Source: CAILZL01 sp049840395 (GTDB taxonomy: Bacteria; Pseudomonadota; Gammaproteobacteria; Steroidobacterales; Steroidobacteraceae). Taken from it: a stretch of 64,000 bases of DNA. The notes under the pieces are model-generated. The model saw only the letters and a program-made list of their open reading frames with translations, made no database searches and was not told the DNA's origin. Made by a program: the position numbers and the translations under genes. The DNA lies in assembly GCA_049840395.1 (NCBI GenBank), contig JASGLD010000005.1:992001-1056000 (forward strand), written 5' to 3'. Positions 27,330 through 35,771 of the stretch are shown here, one piece after another (the first letter of the stretch is position 1; every line of letters starts with the position of its first letter).

Positions 27330-28781
27330 GTGAGTGACAATCCCAAAACAGGCGCAACGACGTTGCGTTCTCACCCCGTTTCAAACGATGTCAACTCCTG
27401 CGATTCGGCCTTCATATTCATTATCAAGGCGTTGCTCTATCCCGTCACTGCGGTGGCGTTCCTGGCGCTGTGCCTGTGGTGCTGGAACCGGCCTTTGGCG
27501 GGTTCGTACTTCTTGGTTGCGGTGATCGCTTTCGCGGGCGTCGGTGAGTTACTGGATCTTTCCAAACTTGAATATCTGAAGTCGAGCTTGCGCGCTTTCA
27601 AATACATTCTGGCGCGCTGGTACGCTTTAAGTCTGTGCATTCTGTTGCTGCTGTATCTATCGAAGGTCGGCGTGCGTTGGGACGATCCGCCACTGCTGAC
27701 CTGGATGTTATTGGCACCGTTGATGTTGTGGAGTGTGCACCTGGCCACCTGGGGCTTGTTGCTGAAGGTGGGTGTCAAGCATATGCAATCGCGTAGCGCT
27801 GTGATTGTCGGTGTTACCGATCATGGCCTGCATCTGGCGCACATGCTGAAGAGTCAGCCGCTGCTGGGGATTCGCTGTCAGGGGTTTTTCGAAGATCAAC
27901 AGGCCGAGAAGCCGGTGCAACACAACTTGAGTGAATTGCCCGAGTTGTCGGTGCTGGGCGGTAGCGAAGAGCTGTCGCAATATGTCCGGCAGCACAACAT
28001 CCAAATGGTGTTTGTCACCCTGCCTATTTCGCGCAATCCGCGGCTGCTCAAGCTGCTGGATGAGCTGCATGATTCGGTGGCATCGGTGTACTTCGTGCCG
28101 GATATGTTCGCCTTAAGTCTGATCGAAGCGCGCGTGGAAGTGGTGCATGGCGTGCCGTTGATCGCCGTATGCGAATCGCCTTTCTACGGCGTGCGCGGCA
28201 TGGTCAAGCGTTGCAGCGACGTGCTGCTGTCGTCGCTGATACTTATCGCGATTTCACCCATCCTGATGGCGGTGGCCATCGGCGTGAAGTGGAGTTCGCC
28301 GGGGCCCGTCATTTTCAAGCAGCGTCGCTACGGGCTCGATGGTCGCGAGATCATGGTCTATAAGTTCCGCTCCATGACCGTCACCGAGGATGGTCAGAAA
28401 CAATATACGCAGGTGACTCGCGGCGACGCGCGCGTCACCAAATTCGGCGCTTTCATTCGCCGCACCTCCTTAGATGAGCTGCCGCAGTTTCTCAATGTAT
28501 TGGAAGGCACCATGAGTGTCGTAGGACCGCGCCCACATGCGGTGGCGGTCAATGAGCGTTACCGCGCCCAGATCAACAGCTACATGATTCGACACAAGGT
28601 GAAGCCGGGCATCACCGGCTGGGCGCAGGTTAATGGCTATCGGGGCGGCGACGATCTACCGACCATGACCAAGCGCATCGAATTCGATCTCAAGTATCTG
28701 GCCAACTGGTCTCTTTGGCTGGATCTGCAAATCATTTTGCGAACTTTGATTGTGGTTGTTAAGGATCGTCATGCGTTTTGA
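27330..28781 (+). CDS. Undecaprenyl-phosphate glycosyl-1-phosphate transferase (WcaJ/GumD type)
   Basis: A 483-residue polyisoprenyl-phosphate hexose-1-phosphate transferase that starts repeat-unit assembly by loading a sugar phosphate, usually glucose, onto undecaprenyl phosphate. Several N-terminal membrane helices (to about residue 150) are followed by a Rossmann-like CoA-binding domain (150-265) and the catalytic bacterial sugar transferase domain (about 290-483). The last shows FKQRRYGLDGREIMVYKFRSM, DELPQFLNVLEGTMSVVGPR and PGITGWAQVNGYRG. The GTG start has AGGAG seven bases upstream. The export gene overlaps its 3-prime end by 11 bases. Confidence 0.92.
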   Translation: MSDNPKTGATTLRSHPVSNDVNSCDSAFIFIIKALLYPVTAVAFLALCLWCWNRPLAGSYFLVAVIAFAGVGELLDLSKLEYLKSSLRAFKYILARWYALSLCILLLLYLSKVGVRWDDPPLLTWMLLAPLMLWSVHLATWGLLLKVGVKHMQSRSAVIVGVTDHGLHLAHMLKSQPLLGIRCQGFFEDQQAEKPVQHNLSELPELSVLGGSEELSQYVRQHNIQMVFVTLPISRNPRLLKLLDELHDSVASVYFVPDMFALSLIEARVEVVHGVPLIAVCESPFYGVRGMVKRCSDVLLSSLILIAISPILMAVAIGVKWSSPGPVIFKQRRYGLDGREIMVYKFRSMTVTEDGQKQYTQVTRGDARVTKFGAFIRRTSLDELPQFLNVLEGTMSVVGPRPHAVAVNERYRAQINSYMIRHKVKPGITGWAQVNGYRGGDDLPTMTKRIEFDLKYLANWSLWLDLQIILRTLIVVVKDRHAF

Positions 28782-29565
28782 ATCACGCGCATTGCTTGCG
28801 ACTGTATGGTTGATATTGGGCCTGATGCTGGTCTTGAGTGCCGCGCACGCCGAAGACTATCGAGTCGGTGAGGGCGACTTGCTACGCATCAGCGTATTCG
28901 ATCATCCCGAATTGGCCTTGGAAGCGCGTGTCAGTCAGTCGGGCAGCATCAGTTATCCCTTGATCGGGCTGGTACAGATAGCCGGCATGTCGACTCGCCA
29001 GGTTGAATTGTTGATCGCGCAGAAACTCACCGAAGGCAACTTCATCAAGCAGCCGCAGGTGTCGATCATTGTCGGCGAGTTTCAAAGCCAGAAGATCGGT
29101 GTCATCGGCCAGGTTACCAAGCCCGGGCAGTACTCGTTGACCGGCACGACGCTGGTGCTCGATGCCTTATCCATGTCCGGCGGCGTGCTCAATGATTCCG
29201 CTGCCGATGAGGCGACTTTGATTCGCAAGGATGGCGCCAGTCAAGCCATCGATCTACGCAAGTTGTTCGATGGCGATGCCAGCATGAACGTGCAGGTACG
29301 TAATGGCGACACGCTGTCGGTACCCAAGGCGCCGCAGTTCTATATCTATGGCGAAGTACAGAAGCCGGGCACTTACCGGTTGAGTCGCGGCATGACTTTG
29401 TCACAGGCCATTTCGGCAGGCGGCGGCTTGACCAATCACGGTACGGAGCGTCGCGCGGTGGTGAAGCGTCGCGATGCCAAAGGCAAGGAGCAAGAGTACT
29501 CACTGAAGAGTAACGGCGTGTTGCAGGCCGACGATGTGGTGATGATCAAGCAGAGCTGGTTCTGA
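28771..29565 (+). CDS. Polysaccharide export outer membrane protein (Wza/EpsE type)
   Basis: 264 residues from the ATG at 28771. A signal peptide ends near SAAHA; there is no lipobox cysteine, unlike E. coli Wza. The poly_export domain (YRVGEGDLLRISVFDHPEL onward) is followed by two SLBB domains (GVIGQVTKPGQYSLTG and IYGEVQKPGTYRLSRG). It forms the exit channel in the periplasm and outer membrane and pairs with the downstream chain-length protein. The missing C-terminal amphipathic extension means it probably needs another outer-membrane partner, plausibly the EpsL-type protein. Confidence 0.9.
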   Translation: MRFESRALLATVWLILGLMLVLSAAHAEDYRVGEGDLLRISVFDHPELALEARVSQSGSISYPLIGLVQIAGMSTRQVELLIAQKLTEGNFIKQPQVSIIVGEFQSQKIGVIGQVTKPGQYSLTGTTLVLDALSMSGGVLNDSAADEATLIRKDGASQAIDLRKLFDGDASMNVQVRNGDTLSVPKAPQFYIYGEVQKPGTYRLSRGMTLSQAISAGGGLTNHGTERRAVVKRRDAKGKEQEYSLKSNGVLQADDVVMIKQSWF

Positions 29566-29592
29566 ACTAATTGCATACCAGCGGAGAGACGC

Positions 29593-31026
29593 ATGAGTCT
29601 TAAACAATTATTTCAGGTGCTATGGGCTCGCAAGCTGTTATTCCTGACGGTGTGCGCCTTGACGCTGGCTGCCGCTTTGGCCGCCGGCGTGCTGTTGCCT
29701 AAAAAATATGTGGCTGAAGCGGCCGTAGTGGTGGATGTCAACGGCAACGATCCGTTAAGCGAGAAGTCTACGACGCCCCTGCAACTGCAGCCGGCCTATA
29801 TCGCCACGCAGATGGATGTGATCGCCAGTCGCAATGTGGCCATGCGTGTGGTGGAGCAACAGAAGCTGATGGACGATCCTGACTTCGAACGCGCCTATCA
29901 GGCGGACATGCATGGTCAAGGTTCCAAACAAAACTGGCTGGCGGATAGATTGCTCGATTCGCTGACGGTGCGTTCTTCGCGCAGCGGCAACGTTATCTAT
30001 CTGCAGTACGCCAGCGCCAGCCCGGAACGCGCCGCCAGGATTGTCGATGCCTTTGCCGATGGCTATATCCAGGCCAGCCTGGATTTGAAAGTAGACCCGG
30101 CGCGTCGTCAGTCCGGTTGGTTCGATACCCAGGTCGATTCACTGCGCACTGCCTTGGAAGAGGCGCAGAAAAAGCTCTCCGCCTATCAATCGCAGCGTGG
30201 CGTCATCGGTACCGACGATGCACGTCTCAATGTTGAGAATGCGCGTTTGGAGGAACTGTCCAATCAGTTGGTCGCGGCGCAGTCCACCATGTTCGAAACC
30301 AATGCTCGTGCCGAGCAGATGAGCGAAGCGGGTCTGGCCAATCGCCCGGATGAAATGTCCGATGTGTTGAAGAGTCCGTTATTGCAGAACCTCAAGACCG
30401 AACTGGCGCGCGCCGAAGCCAAGTTTGCCGATGTCTCGCAACGCTTTGATCGCAACCATCCGCAGTACATGAGTGCTGCCGCCGAGCTCACTGCCTTGCA
30501 GAAAAAGGTGGCGGCGGAAGTCGAGAACGCGCGCGGCACGGTCAGCAGAGAGGCCACCATTGCCAGTCAGCGCGTTAACAATTTGAAGCAGGCGCTGGAG
30601 CAGCAACGCGGCCGCATCCTGGCGTTACAACACACGCAGGACGATTACGCGGTGTTGAAGCGCGATGTGGATAGTGCGCGCGCCGCCTATGACACAGCCT
30701 TGCAACGCAGCGGTCAGACGCGTCTGGAGAGTCGCATTGATCACACCAACATCGCCATTCTCAATCGTGCCGTGGTGCCCATGCAGCCGGCTTCGCCCAA
30801 GCCATTACTCAACTTGATTCTTGCTGCCTTGCTCGGCCCCCTGCTGGGGGCGGCCTTGTGCATGTTGGCGGAGATGTTCGGTCGCCGCGTGCATACCCGC
30901 GACGATCTATTGGACACCGGAATTGCTCCCATTCTTGCCGAGGTGCCTGCCGGCGGCCTGGGTTGGGGCGGGCGTAGTCGCAGCCGATCATCGTCCACGC
31001 GGCTGCATGCCGAGCCCATTGTCTGA
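29593..31026 (+). CDS. Chain-length determinant protein (Wzz/EpsF type)
   Basis: A 477-residue inner-membrane polysaccharide co-polymerase. Transmembrane helix 1 is at about 13-35, the periplasmic part is a long coiled coil (about 170-390), and transmembrane helix 2 near 405-430 is preceded by the Pro-rich PMQPASPKP segment typical of Wzz. The cytosolic tail is short, so no kinase is fused; the BY-kinase-like protein is the next gene. It regulates polymer length and spans the gap to the export channel. GGAGAG precedes the ATG. Confidence 0.92.
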   Translation: MSLKQLFQVLWARKLLFLTVCALTLAAALAAGVLLPKKYVAEAAVVVDVNGNDPLSEKSTTPLQLQPAYIATQMDVIASRNVAMRVVEQQKLMDDPDFERAYQADMHGQGSKQNWLADRLLDSLTVRSSRSGNVIYLQYASASPERAARIVDAFADGYIQASLDLKVDPARRQSGWFDTQVDSLRTALEEAQKKLSAYQSQRGVIGTDDARLNVENARLEELSNQLVAAQSTMFETNARAEQMSEAGLANRPDEMSDVLKSPLLQNLKTELARAEAKFADVSQRFDRNHPQYMSAAAELTALQKKVAAEVENARGTVSREATIASQRVNNLKQALEQQRGRILALQHTQDDYAVLKRDVDSARAAYDTALQRSGQTRLESRIDHTNIAILNRAVVPMQPASPKPLLNLILAALLGPLLGAALCMLAEMFGRRVHTRDDLLDTGIAPILAEVPAGGLGWGGRSRSRSSSTRLHAEPIV

Positions 31027-31048
31027 CCAGTGTCTGAAGGGGCATACC

Positions 31049-31987
31049 ATGGTTATTGCAACCGACATCAATCCTACTGAACTCAATACCGTTCCGCCCA
31101 AGGCTGCGGCAAATAGAGCGGCAGAACGCCGACCCTATCCCACCTCGGCCGCGCCGGTGCGCGATCATCGACTGGCCAAGTTGTGGCGCGACAATGGCAC
31201 GCTCACCGAACAGGATTTCAAGCGTGTCATCGCTGCACAACGCGAACATGGCGGACAGTTCGGTGATACCGCACTGCGCCTGGGATTGGTCACTGAGTTG
31301 GATGTGCGGCGCGCGCTGGCCCGGCAGTGCGATCTGCCTACCATGGTGCCGGACACCGATACCTTCAGTCGTCAGTTGGTGGCGGCGCATCAACCCTTCA
31401 GTGCACGCACCGAAGCGCTGCGCGGTTTGCGCAGCGAGTTGTTGCTGCGTTGGTTCGGTCAGGGGCATAGCGTGCTGGCGGTGGCTGAGGCACGCCGGCA
31501 GCAGGGCGCCGAACAACTGGCAGCCAATCTTGCCTGGCTGTATGCGCAACTGGGACAACGTACCTTGCTGATCGATTGCAATCTGCGTCAGCCGCAACAA
31601 CAGCAGTTGTTCAAATTGTCGGTGCGTGCCGGACTGAGCGATTTCCTCAATGGTCGCTGCGATCTGGAACAGGCCATCACGCAGGTGCCCGGCTTCAATC
31701 AGTTGTCGATCATGTTTGCCGGCGCTGCTCCCGGTAATCCCCAGGAGTTACTGAGTCTGGAGTCGTTTCGCTATCTGTTAGCCACCGTCTCTGAAGGTTT
31801 CGACGTGGTGATACTTGCAGGCCCACCGCTGCTGGAATGCGCCGACATGCAGATGATCGCTGCGCGCGCCGGCGGCTGTGTGTTGAGTGTGCGTCGGCAT
31901 CGCACCCATGTCAGCGATATTGAAGCGGCGAAGCTCAGGCTCGCGCCCAGTGCCGCCACTCTACTGGGCATGGTGCTCGAAGGTTGA
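31049..31987 (+). CDS. EpsG-type BY-kinase-like protein with degenerate Walker motifs and tandem MshEN-like motifs
   Basis: 312 residues from the ATG at 31049 (AAGGGG upstream); a longer frame back to 30821 lies inside the previous gene. The C-terminal domain aligns with BY-kinases of the Wzc/CpsD class: RTLLIDCNLRQP at 171-182 is Walker A-prime. Walker A at 145-160 reads VAEARRQQGAEQLAAN, without the GxGKS/T lysine, and Walker B has AGPP where DTPP is usual. ATP hydrolysis and kinase activity are therefore doubtful. Residues 41-64 and 70-93 are two 24-residue MshEN-type motifs with a 5-residue spacer, the form that binds c-di-GMP in MshE. It follows the Wzz-like gene as its expected partner. 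Confidence 0.85.
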   Translation: MVIATDINPTELNTVPPKAAANRAAERRPYPTSAAPVRDHRLAKLWRDNGTLTEQDFKRVIAAQREHGGQFGDTALRLGLVTELDVRRALARQCDLPTMVPDTDTFSRQLVAAHQPFSARTEALRGLRSELLLRWFGQGHSVLAVAEARRQQGAEQLAANLAWLYAQLGQRTLLIDCNLRQPQQQQLFKLSVRAGLSDFLNGRCDLEQAITQVPGFNQLSIMFAGAAPGNPQELLSLESFRYLLATVSEGFDVVILAGPPLLECADMQMIAARAGGCVLSVRRHRTHVSDIEAAKLRLAPSAATLLGMVLEG

Positions 31988-31993
31988 CATGAG

Positions 31994-33256
31994 ATGGCTG
32001 CAAAAAAATCCTTGTTTGGACACTTGTATGGGCACTTCTATGGGGGGGCGCTGCTGGTCGTTATCGGCATGTTCGGCGCGCAGCTGACGCAGGCGCAGCA
32101 GGTCAACCAGCTGCTCGATTCGGATGAATCGTTTCTATGCGTGTCCGAACAGATCTTGTACGACGACAATCTATTCCGACTGAACGACAACGCCGATGTA
32201 CAGCAGCGTCTGGGTCCTGAGGCCAGCCGCGATGATCGCATTCTGCGCACCTCGGCCTGCGCCAATGGCAATTGGCGCCTGGCCAGTCAGCAATTCGTGT
32301 TGACGGCCTGGATCGACGACAACCGTTATCAAAAAAATAAGATGCTGGATTACGTCTCCGGCAATGGCAAGTTCACCTGGGATTGGCGCAGTGGCCGCGA
32401 TTGGTATGGCAAGTTGGGCGGTAACTATCAACATACCCTGGGCAGCTTTCTCAACGATCGCGCCCTGGTCAAAGATCTGGTCGACGCCGCTCAATATTTT
32501 GGTGAAATCAATCATGACATCGGCGCGCATGTCAGCGTGCGCCTGGCCGGTTCGCAAACCGATACCACACACGATGCCGAGTCCAGGCAGGTCGATAACT
32601 ATCGCAGCAGCACCGGCGAAGCGGGTTTGACTCTGACCAGTCGCGCCGAGAATTACATTGGCGCCACCTATAAATTCACCAGCGCCCGCTATCCGCAGGA
32701 ATTGATCGTCAACAATGTGGCGATCGAGCGTGACTATGAAGAAAACACGGTGTCCGGACGTTTTCGCTATGGTCTGGGCAGTCGCACCGTCTTGCGTGGT
32801 TCCGGCGGTTATCTGCAACGCAAGTATGTGCACAGCTCGGACAACGACTATGCCGATACGGTGTGGCGCGCCATCCTGAGCTGGCAACCCAGCAACGCAG
32901 TGCAGTTCGACTTTGCCGGCTGGAAAGAATTGGGCTCTTACTTCGACTCCGAGTCGGATTACTTCGTGTCGCGCGGCGCCAGCATTACACCGCAATGGTC
33001 GCCGCGTTCCTCATTCAAGCTGTCGGCAACGGCGGCTTATGCGAAGCAGAAGTATCTGGAGCGCAGTCTCACGGTGCTGGAAGCCACTGCACGTGAAGAC
33101 GAAGTGCTTAGCGGTACGCTGGAAGCCGTCTACAAGGCTTTCGAATTTCTCGATGTCGATCTCAGTTATCGCTATGAGCAGCGCGATTCCACATTGCCTG
33201 CCTATGGCTATGACGATCGTATTGCCGCCTTGTTAGTGCGCGCGCGTTTCTGGTGA
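31994..33256 (+). CDS. EpsL-type outer membrane beta-barrel protein of the EPS locus
   Basis: 420 residues with an N-terminal signal anchor ending near TQAQQ, then alternating amphipathic strands throughout and a C-terminal RARFW with an aromatic last residue, as in outer-membrane barrels. An ESFLCVSEQILYDDNLFRL segment near the mature start resembles the EpsL family found with EpsE/F/G genes. It probably helps the exopolysaccharide cross or attach to the outer membrane. The family has no defined enzyme activity. Confidence 0.75.
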   Translation: MAAKKSLFGHLYGHFYGGALLVVIGMFGAQLTQAQQVNQLLDSDESFLCVSEQILYDDNLFRLNDNADVQQRLGPEASRDDRILRTSACANGNWRLASQQFVLTAWIDDNRYQKNKMLDYVSGNGKFTWDWRSGRDWYGKLGGNYQHTLGSFLNDRALVKDLVDAAQYFGEINHDIGAHVSVRLAGSQTDTTHDAESRQVDNYRSSTGEAGLTLTSRAENYIGATYKFTSARYPQELIVNNVAIERDYEENTVSGRFRYGLGSRTVLRGSGGYLQRKYVHSSDNDYADTVWRAILSWQPSNAVQFDFAGWKELGSYFDSESDYFVSRGASITPQWSPRSSFKLSATAAYAKQKYLERSLTVLEATAREDEVLSGTLEAVYKAFEFLDVDLSYRYEQRDSTLPAYGYDDRIAALLVRARFW

Positions 33257-33261
33257 CAGGC

Positions 33262-34614
33262 ATGTCCACTTCCACCTCAGCATTGCCACTGTTAGCGTCG
33301 GATCTATCGGCGGCGATGCCTGATGAAGCGTCGGCGCAGGCGCGTACTAGTGGCAATTGGTTGCGTACGACCTTGTGGGTGGTGCCCATTCTTACCGCGA
33401 CATTGTTCGCCAAGATTGCCGTGCCGCCGCTGGGTGCACAGGGCATTGGCATTGCCTTGCCCATACTGCTGGCGCTCACCCTCATGGGCTGCATCACTCA
33501 GCAATTCACTATTGCTGCCGGACGCTTCGCCTTCGGCGCGCTGGTGCTGGGCTTGCTGGGCACAGTGCAATTGCTCAAGAACGATGTGTACTCACTGTCT
33601 TCGCTTCTGTTGTTGAGTGCCTTGCATATGCCGTTCCTTCTGCGCCTGCGCGGTGAGCCCTGGGATATCGATCGTGCGGTGCGCTTCTTTCTGGCCGTAT
33701 GTACGGTGTGCGCCTGCTGCGGCATCGCGCAAGCTGCATTGCGAGGTCTGGTTGAGACGCAGTGGTTGTTTCCCATCGATAGCTTCATTCCGGAACAGTT
33801 CCTGATACAGAACTTCAATGAAGTGGCGCCGTTGGAATACGGCTCTACGGTGATCCGCGCCAACGGCGTATTCATGATGGAGCCTTCCTATCTCAGTCAA
33901 CTGCTGGCTGTGGCCATCATCGTTGAATTGGTGACACGTAATCGCTGGTGGCTGTGGTCGCTGTATGGCATCGCCATGTTGGTGTCGTATTCGGGCACGG
34001 GCTTCATGGTGTTGGGACTGTGCGTGCCCGTGGTGTTGTTGACACAGCAGCGCTGGGGCTTGCTGGTGGCAATGGTGGTGGGGGGCTTGCTGTTCGGCGT
34101 GATCGTCGAAAACTTCGGACAGTATCTGTATCTGGACACCTTCATGGCGCGCACCGGTGAATTCAATTCCACCGGCTCCAGCGGCTTCGCACGTTTCGTT
34201 GGCGGCTTTTACCTGTTCGATCAATTTCTATGGGATCAGCCGCTGCGTGCCTTGATCGGCACCGGCGCCGGCACCTTCAAGGAATACGCACCGCTGGCGC
34301 ACTTCCCCGTGGCGGAAATGCCGTTATTCAAGATGGTGCTTGAATTCGGCTTGTTGGGCGCATTGCTGTATTTCAGCTTCCTGTTCTTCTGCCTGTCCTC
34401 TTCGGCACTGCCGGGACCGGTGGCCCTGGCGGTGGGTGCGACCTTCTTGTTGAACGGCCTGTATGTGCCGTTCTCGCATGCGCTGGCATTGACGCTGTTG
34501 GTGTGGACTTCGTTGCCATCCGGTGTGCGCCGCAGCCAGTTCATTCGTGCTCGTGAAACAACAGAACGCATTGCAGCCAGGGCGCCGGCTATTGCAGAGG
34601 AAGTACCTGTATGA
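33262..34614 (+). CDS. O-antigen ligase/Wzy-like polymerase membrane protein
   Basis: About 450 residues with some ten hydrophobic helices and a large periplasmic loop (about 135-220) before further helices. This is the layout of Wzy polymerases and WaaL-family ligases, with polar residues in the loop but little sequence conservation. In this locus it most likely polymerises lipid-linked repeat units. The ATG at 33262 is preferred; a GTG at 33253 that overlaps the EpsL stop is possible. Its stop overlaps the next ATG (ATGA). Confidence 0.72.
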   Translation: MSTSTSALPLLASDLSAAMPDEASAQARTSGNWLRTTLWVVPILTATLFAKIAVPPLGAQGIGIALPILLALTLMGCITQQFTIAAGRFAFGALVLGLLGTVQLLKNDVYSLSSLLLLSALHMPFLLRLRGEPWDIDRAVRFFLAVCTVCACCGIAQAALRGLVETQWLFPIDSFIPEQFLIQNFNEVAPLEYGSTVIRANGVFMMEPSYLSQLLAVAIIVELVTRNRWWLWSLYGIAMLVSYSGTGFMVLGLCVPVVLLTQQRWGLLVAMVVGGLLFGVIVENFGQYLYLDTFMARTGEFNSTGSSGFARFVGGFYLFDQFLWDQPLRALIGTGAGTFKEYAPLAHFPVAEMPLFKMVLEFGLLGALLYFSFLFFCLSSSALPGPVALAVGATFLLNGLYVPFSHALALTLLVWTSLPSGVRRSQFIRARETTERIAARAPAIAEEVPV

Positions 34615-35768
34615 CGCTTACTGCCGTGTTTCTGATATTGGCTGTCATTGCGCTGGCATTGGCCCTGCATTCCTTCATCACCTATCCGCTGTCCTTGGCG
34701 GTGCTGAAATATCTGCGGCCAAAGCAAAAGATCATGCCGACAGCACCCAGTGCCGAGCGTTTCGCCATCTGCATGTGCGCTTACAACGAAGAGCAGGTGA
34801 TCGAGGATAAGATTCAGAATCTACTTGCCCTGCGCGAGCAAGAGCCGGACCTGGAGATCCGCGTATATGTAGATGCTGCCAGTGATCGCACTGCACAGCT
34901 GCTGCAGCCCTATGCCGATCGAATTCATCTGCATGTTGCCACTCGCCGTCATGGCAAGACGCATGGCATGAATCTGCTGGTGGCGCAGTGCGAAGCGCCG
35001 TTGATCGTGTTCACTGACGCCAATGTCATGTTGGCCACAGATGCCTTGCAGCGTCTGCGTCATTACTTTGCCGATCCGCAGATCGGTTGCGTATGCGGCA
35101 ATCTCACCTATACCAATGGCGAAGAGTCAGTCACTGCCGCGACCGGTTCGCTGTACTGGCGTCTGGAAGAGGCCATCAAGTTGCTGGAGCAGGCCAGTGG
35201 TTCGGTGATGGGCGCTGATGGTTCGTTGTTTGCCATTCGTCGCGAGCTGCATCATGCGCCGCCGGATCACATCATTGACGACATGTATGTGTCGTTCCGC
35301 ATTTTATGTGACGGCTATCGCCTGGTGCAGGCGCGCGATGTCAAAGCCTTCGAGCGTTCGGGCACTTCATCGCCGGAAGAGTTTCAACGCAAGATTCGCA
35401 TCGCCTGCCAGGCCTTCAATGTGCATCGTCTGTTATGGCCGCTGATCCGCAAGACCGATGCGCTCACCATCTACAAGTATGTGTCGCACAAGTTGCTGCG
35501 CTGGCTGAGCATTTACTTCCTGGCCTTGGCTGGTGTGTTTGCCGAACTTAGTTTGATTGCAGCGGAACTGTTTACGGCCGCCATTGTGCTGCCGCTGCTG
35601 GCAGTGTTGGTGATATGGCTGGGTTGGCGCTGGCGGCTGACGCCGTTTGCGCAAGTTACCGAACTGTTGAGCAGCCTGGCTGGTGCGGGCCTGGGCTTGT
35701 GGAAATCATGGATGGGTGAACGTTTCCAGACCTGGCAGCCCTCTGCTTCGGTGCGCAAGGCGGGATAG
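34611..35768 (+). CDS. Membrane glycosyltransferase, family 2
   Basis: 385 residues. An N-terminal membrane helix is followed by a GT-A domain with CMCAYNEEQVIEDKI, the VFTDANVML nucleotide-sugar/metal site, IIDDMYVSFRI as acceptor-site aspartates, and an RKIRIACQAF segment resembling the QxxRW box of processive GT2 enzymes. Two or three C-terminal helices (about 285-375) anchor it. It adds a sugar to the lipid-linked unit at the cytosolic face. It is translationally coupled to the polymerase by ATGA. Confidence 0.88.
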   Translation: MTLTAVFLILAVIALALALHSFITYPLSLAVLKYLRPKQKIMPTAPSAERFAICMCAYNEEQVIEDKIQNLLALREQEPDLEIRVYVDAASDRTAQLLQPYADRIHLHVATRRHGKTHGMNLLVAQCEAPLIVFTDANVMLATDALQRLRHYFADPQIGCVCGNLTYTNGEESVTAATGSLYWRLEEAIKLLEQASGSVMGADGSLFAIRRELHHAPPDHIIDDMYVSFRILCDGYRLVQARDVKAFERSGTSSPEEFQRKIRIACQAFNVHRLLWPLIRKTDALTIYKYVSHKLLRWLSIYFLALAGVFAELSLIAAELFTAAIVLPLLAVLVIWLGWRWRLTPFAQVTELLSSLAGAGLGLWKSWMGERFQTWQPSASVRKAG

Positions 35769-35771
35769 CGT

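Noticed and set aside
30821..31048. Upstream extension of the EPS kinase-like gene
   Set aside because: This part overlaps the coding end of the Wzz-like gene, is Cys/Trp-rich and unlike the family. The ATG at 31049 has a good ribosome site.
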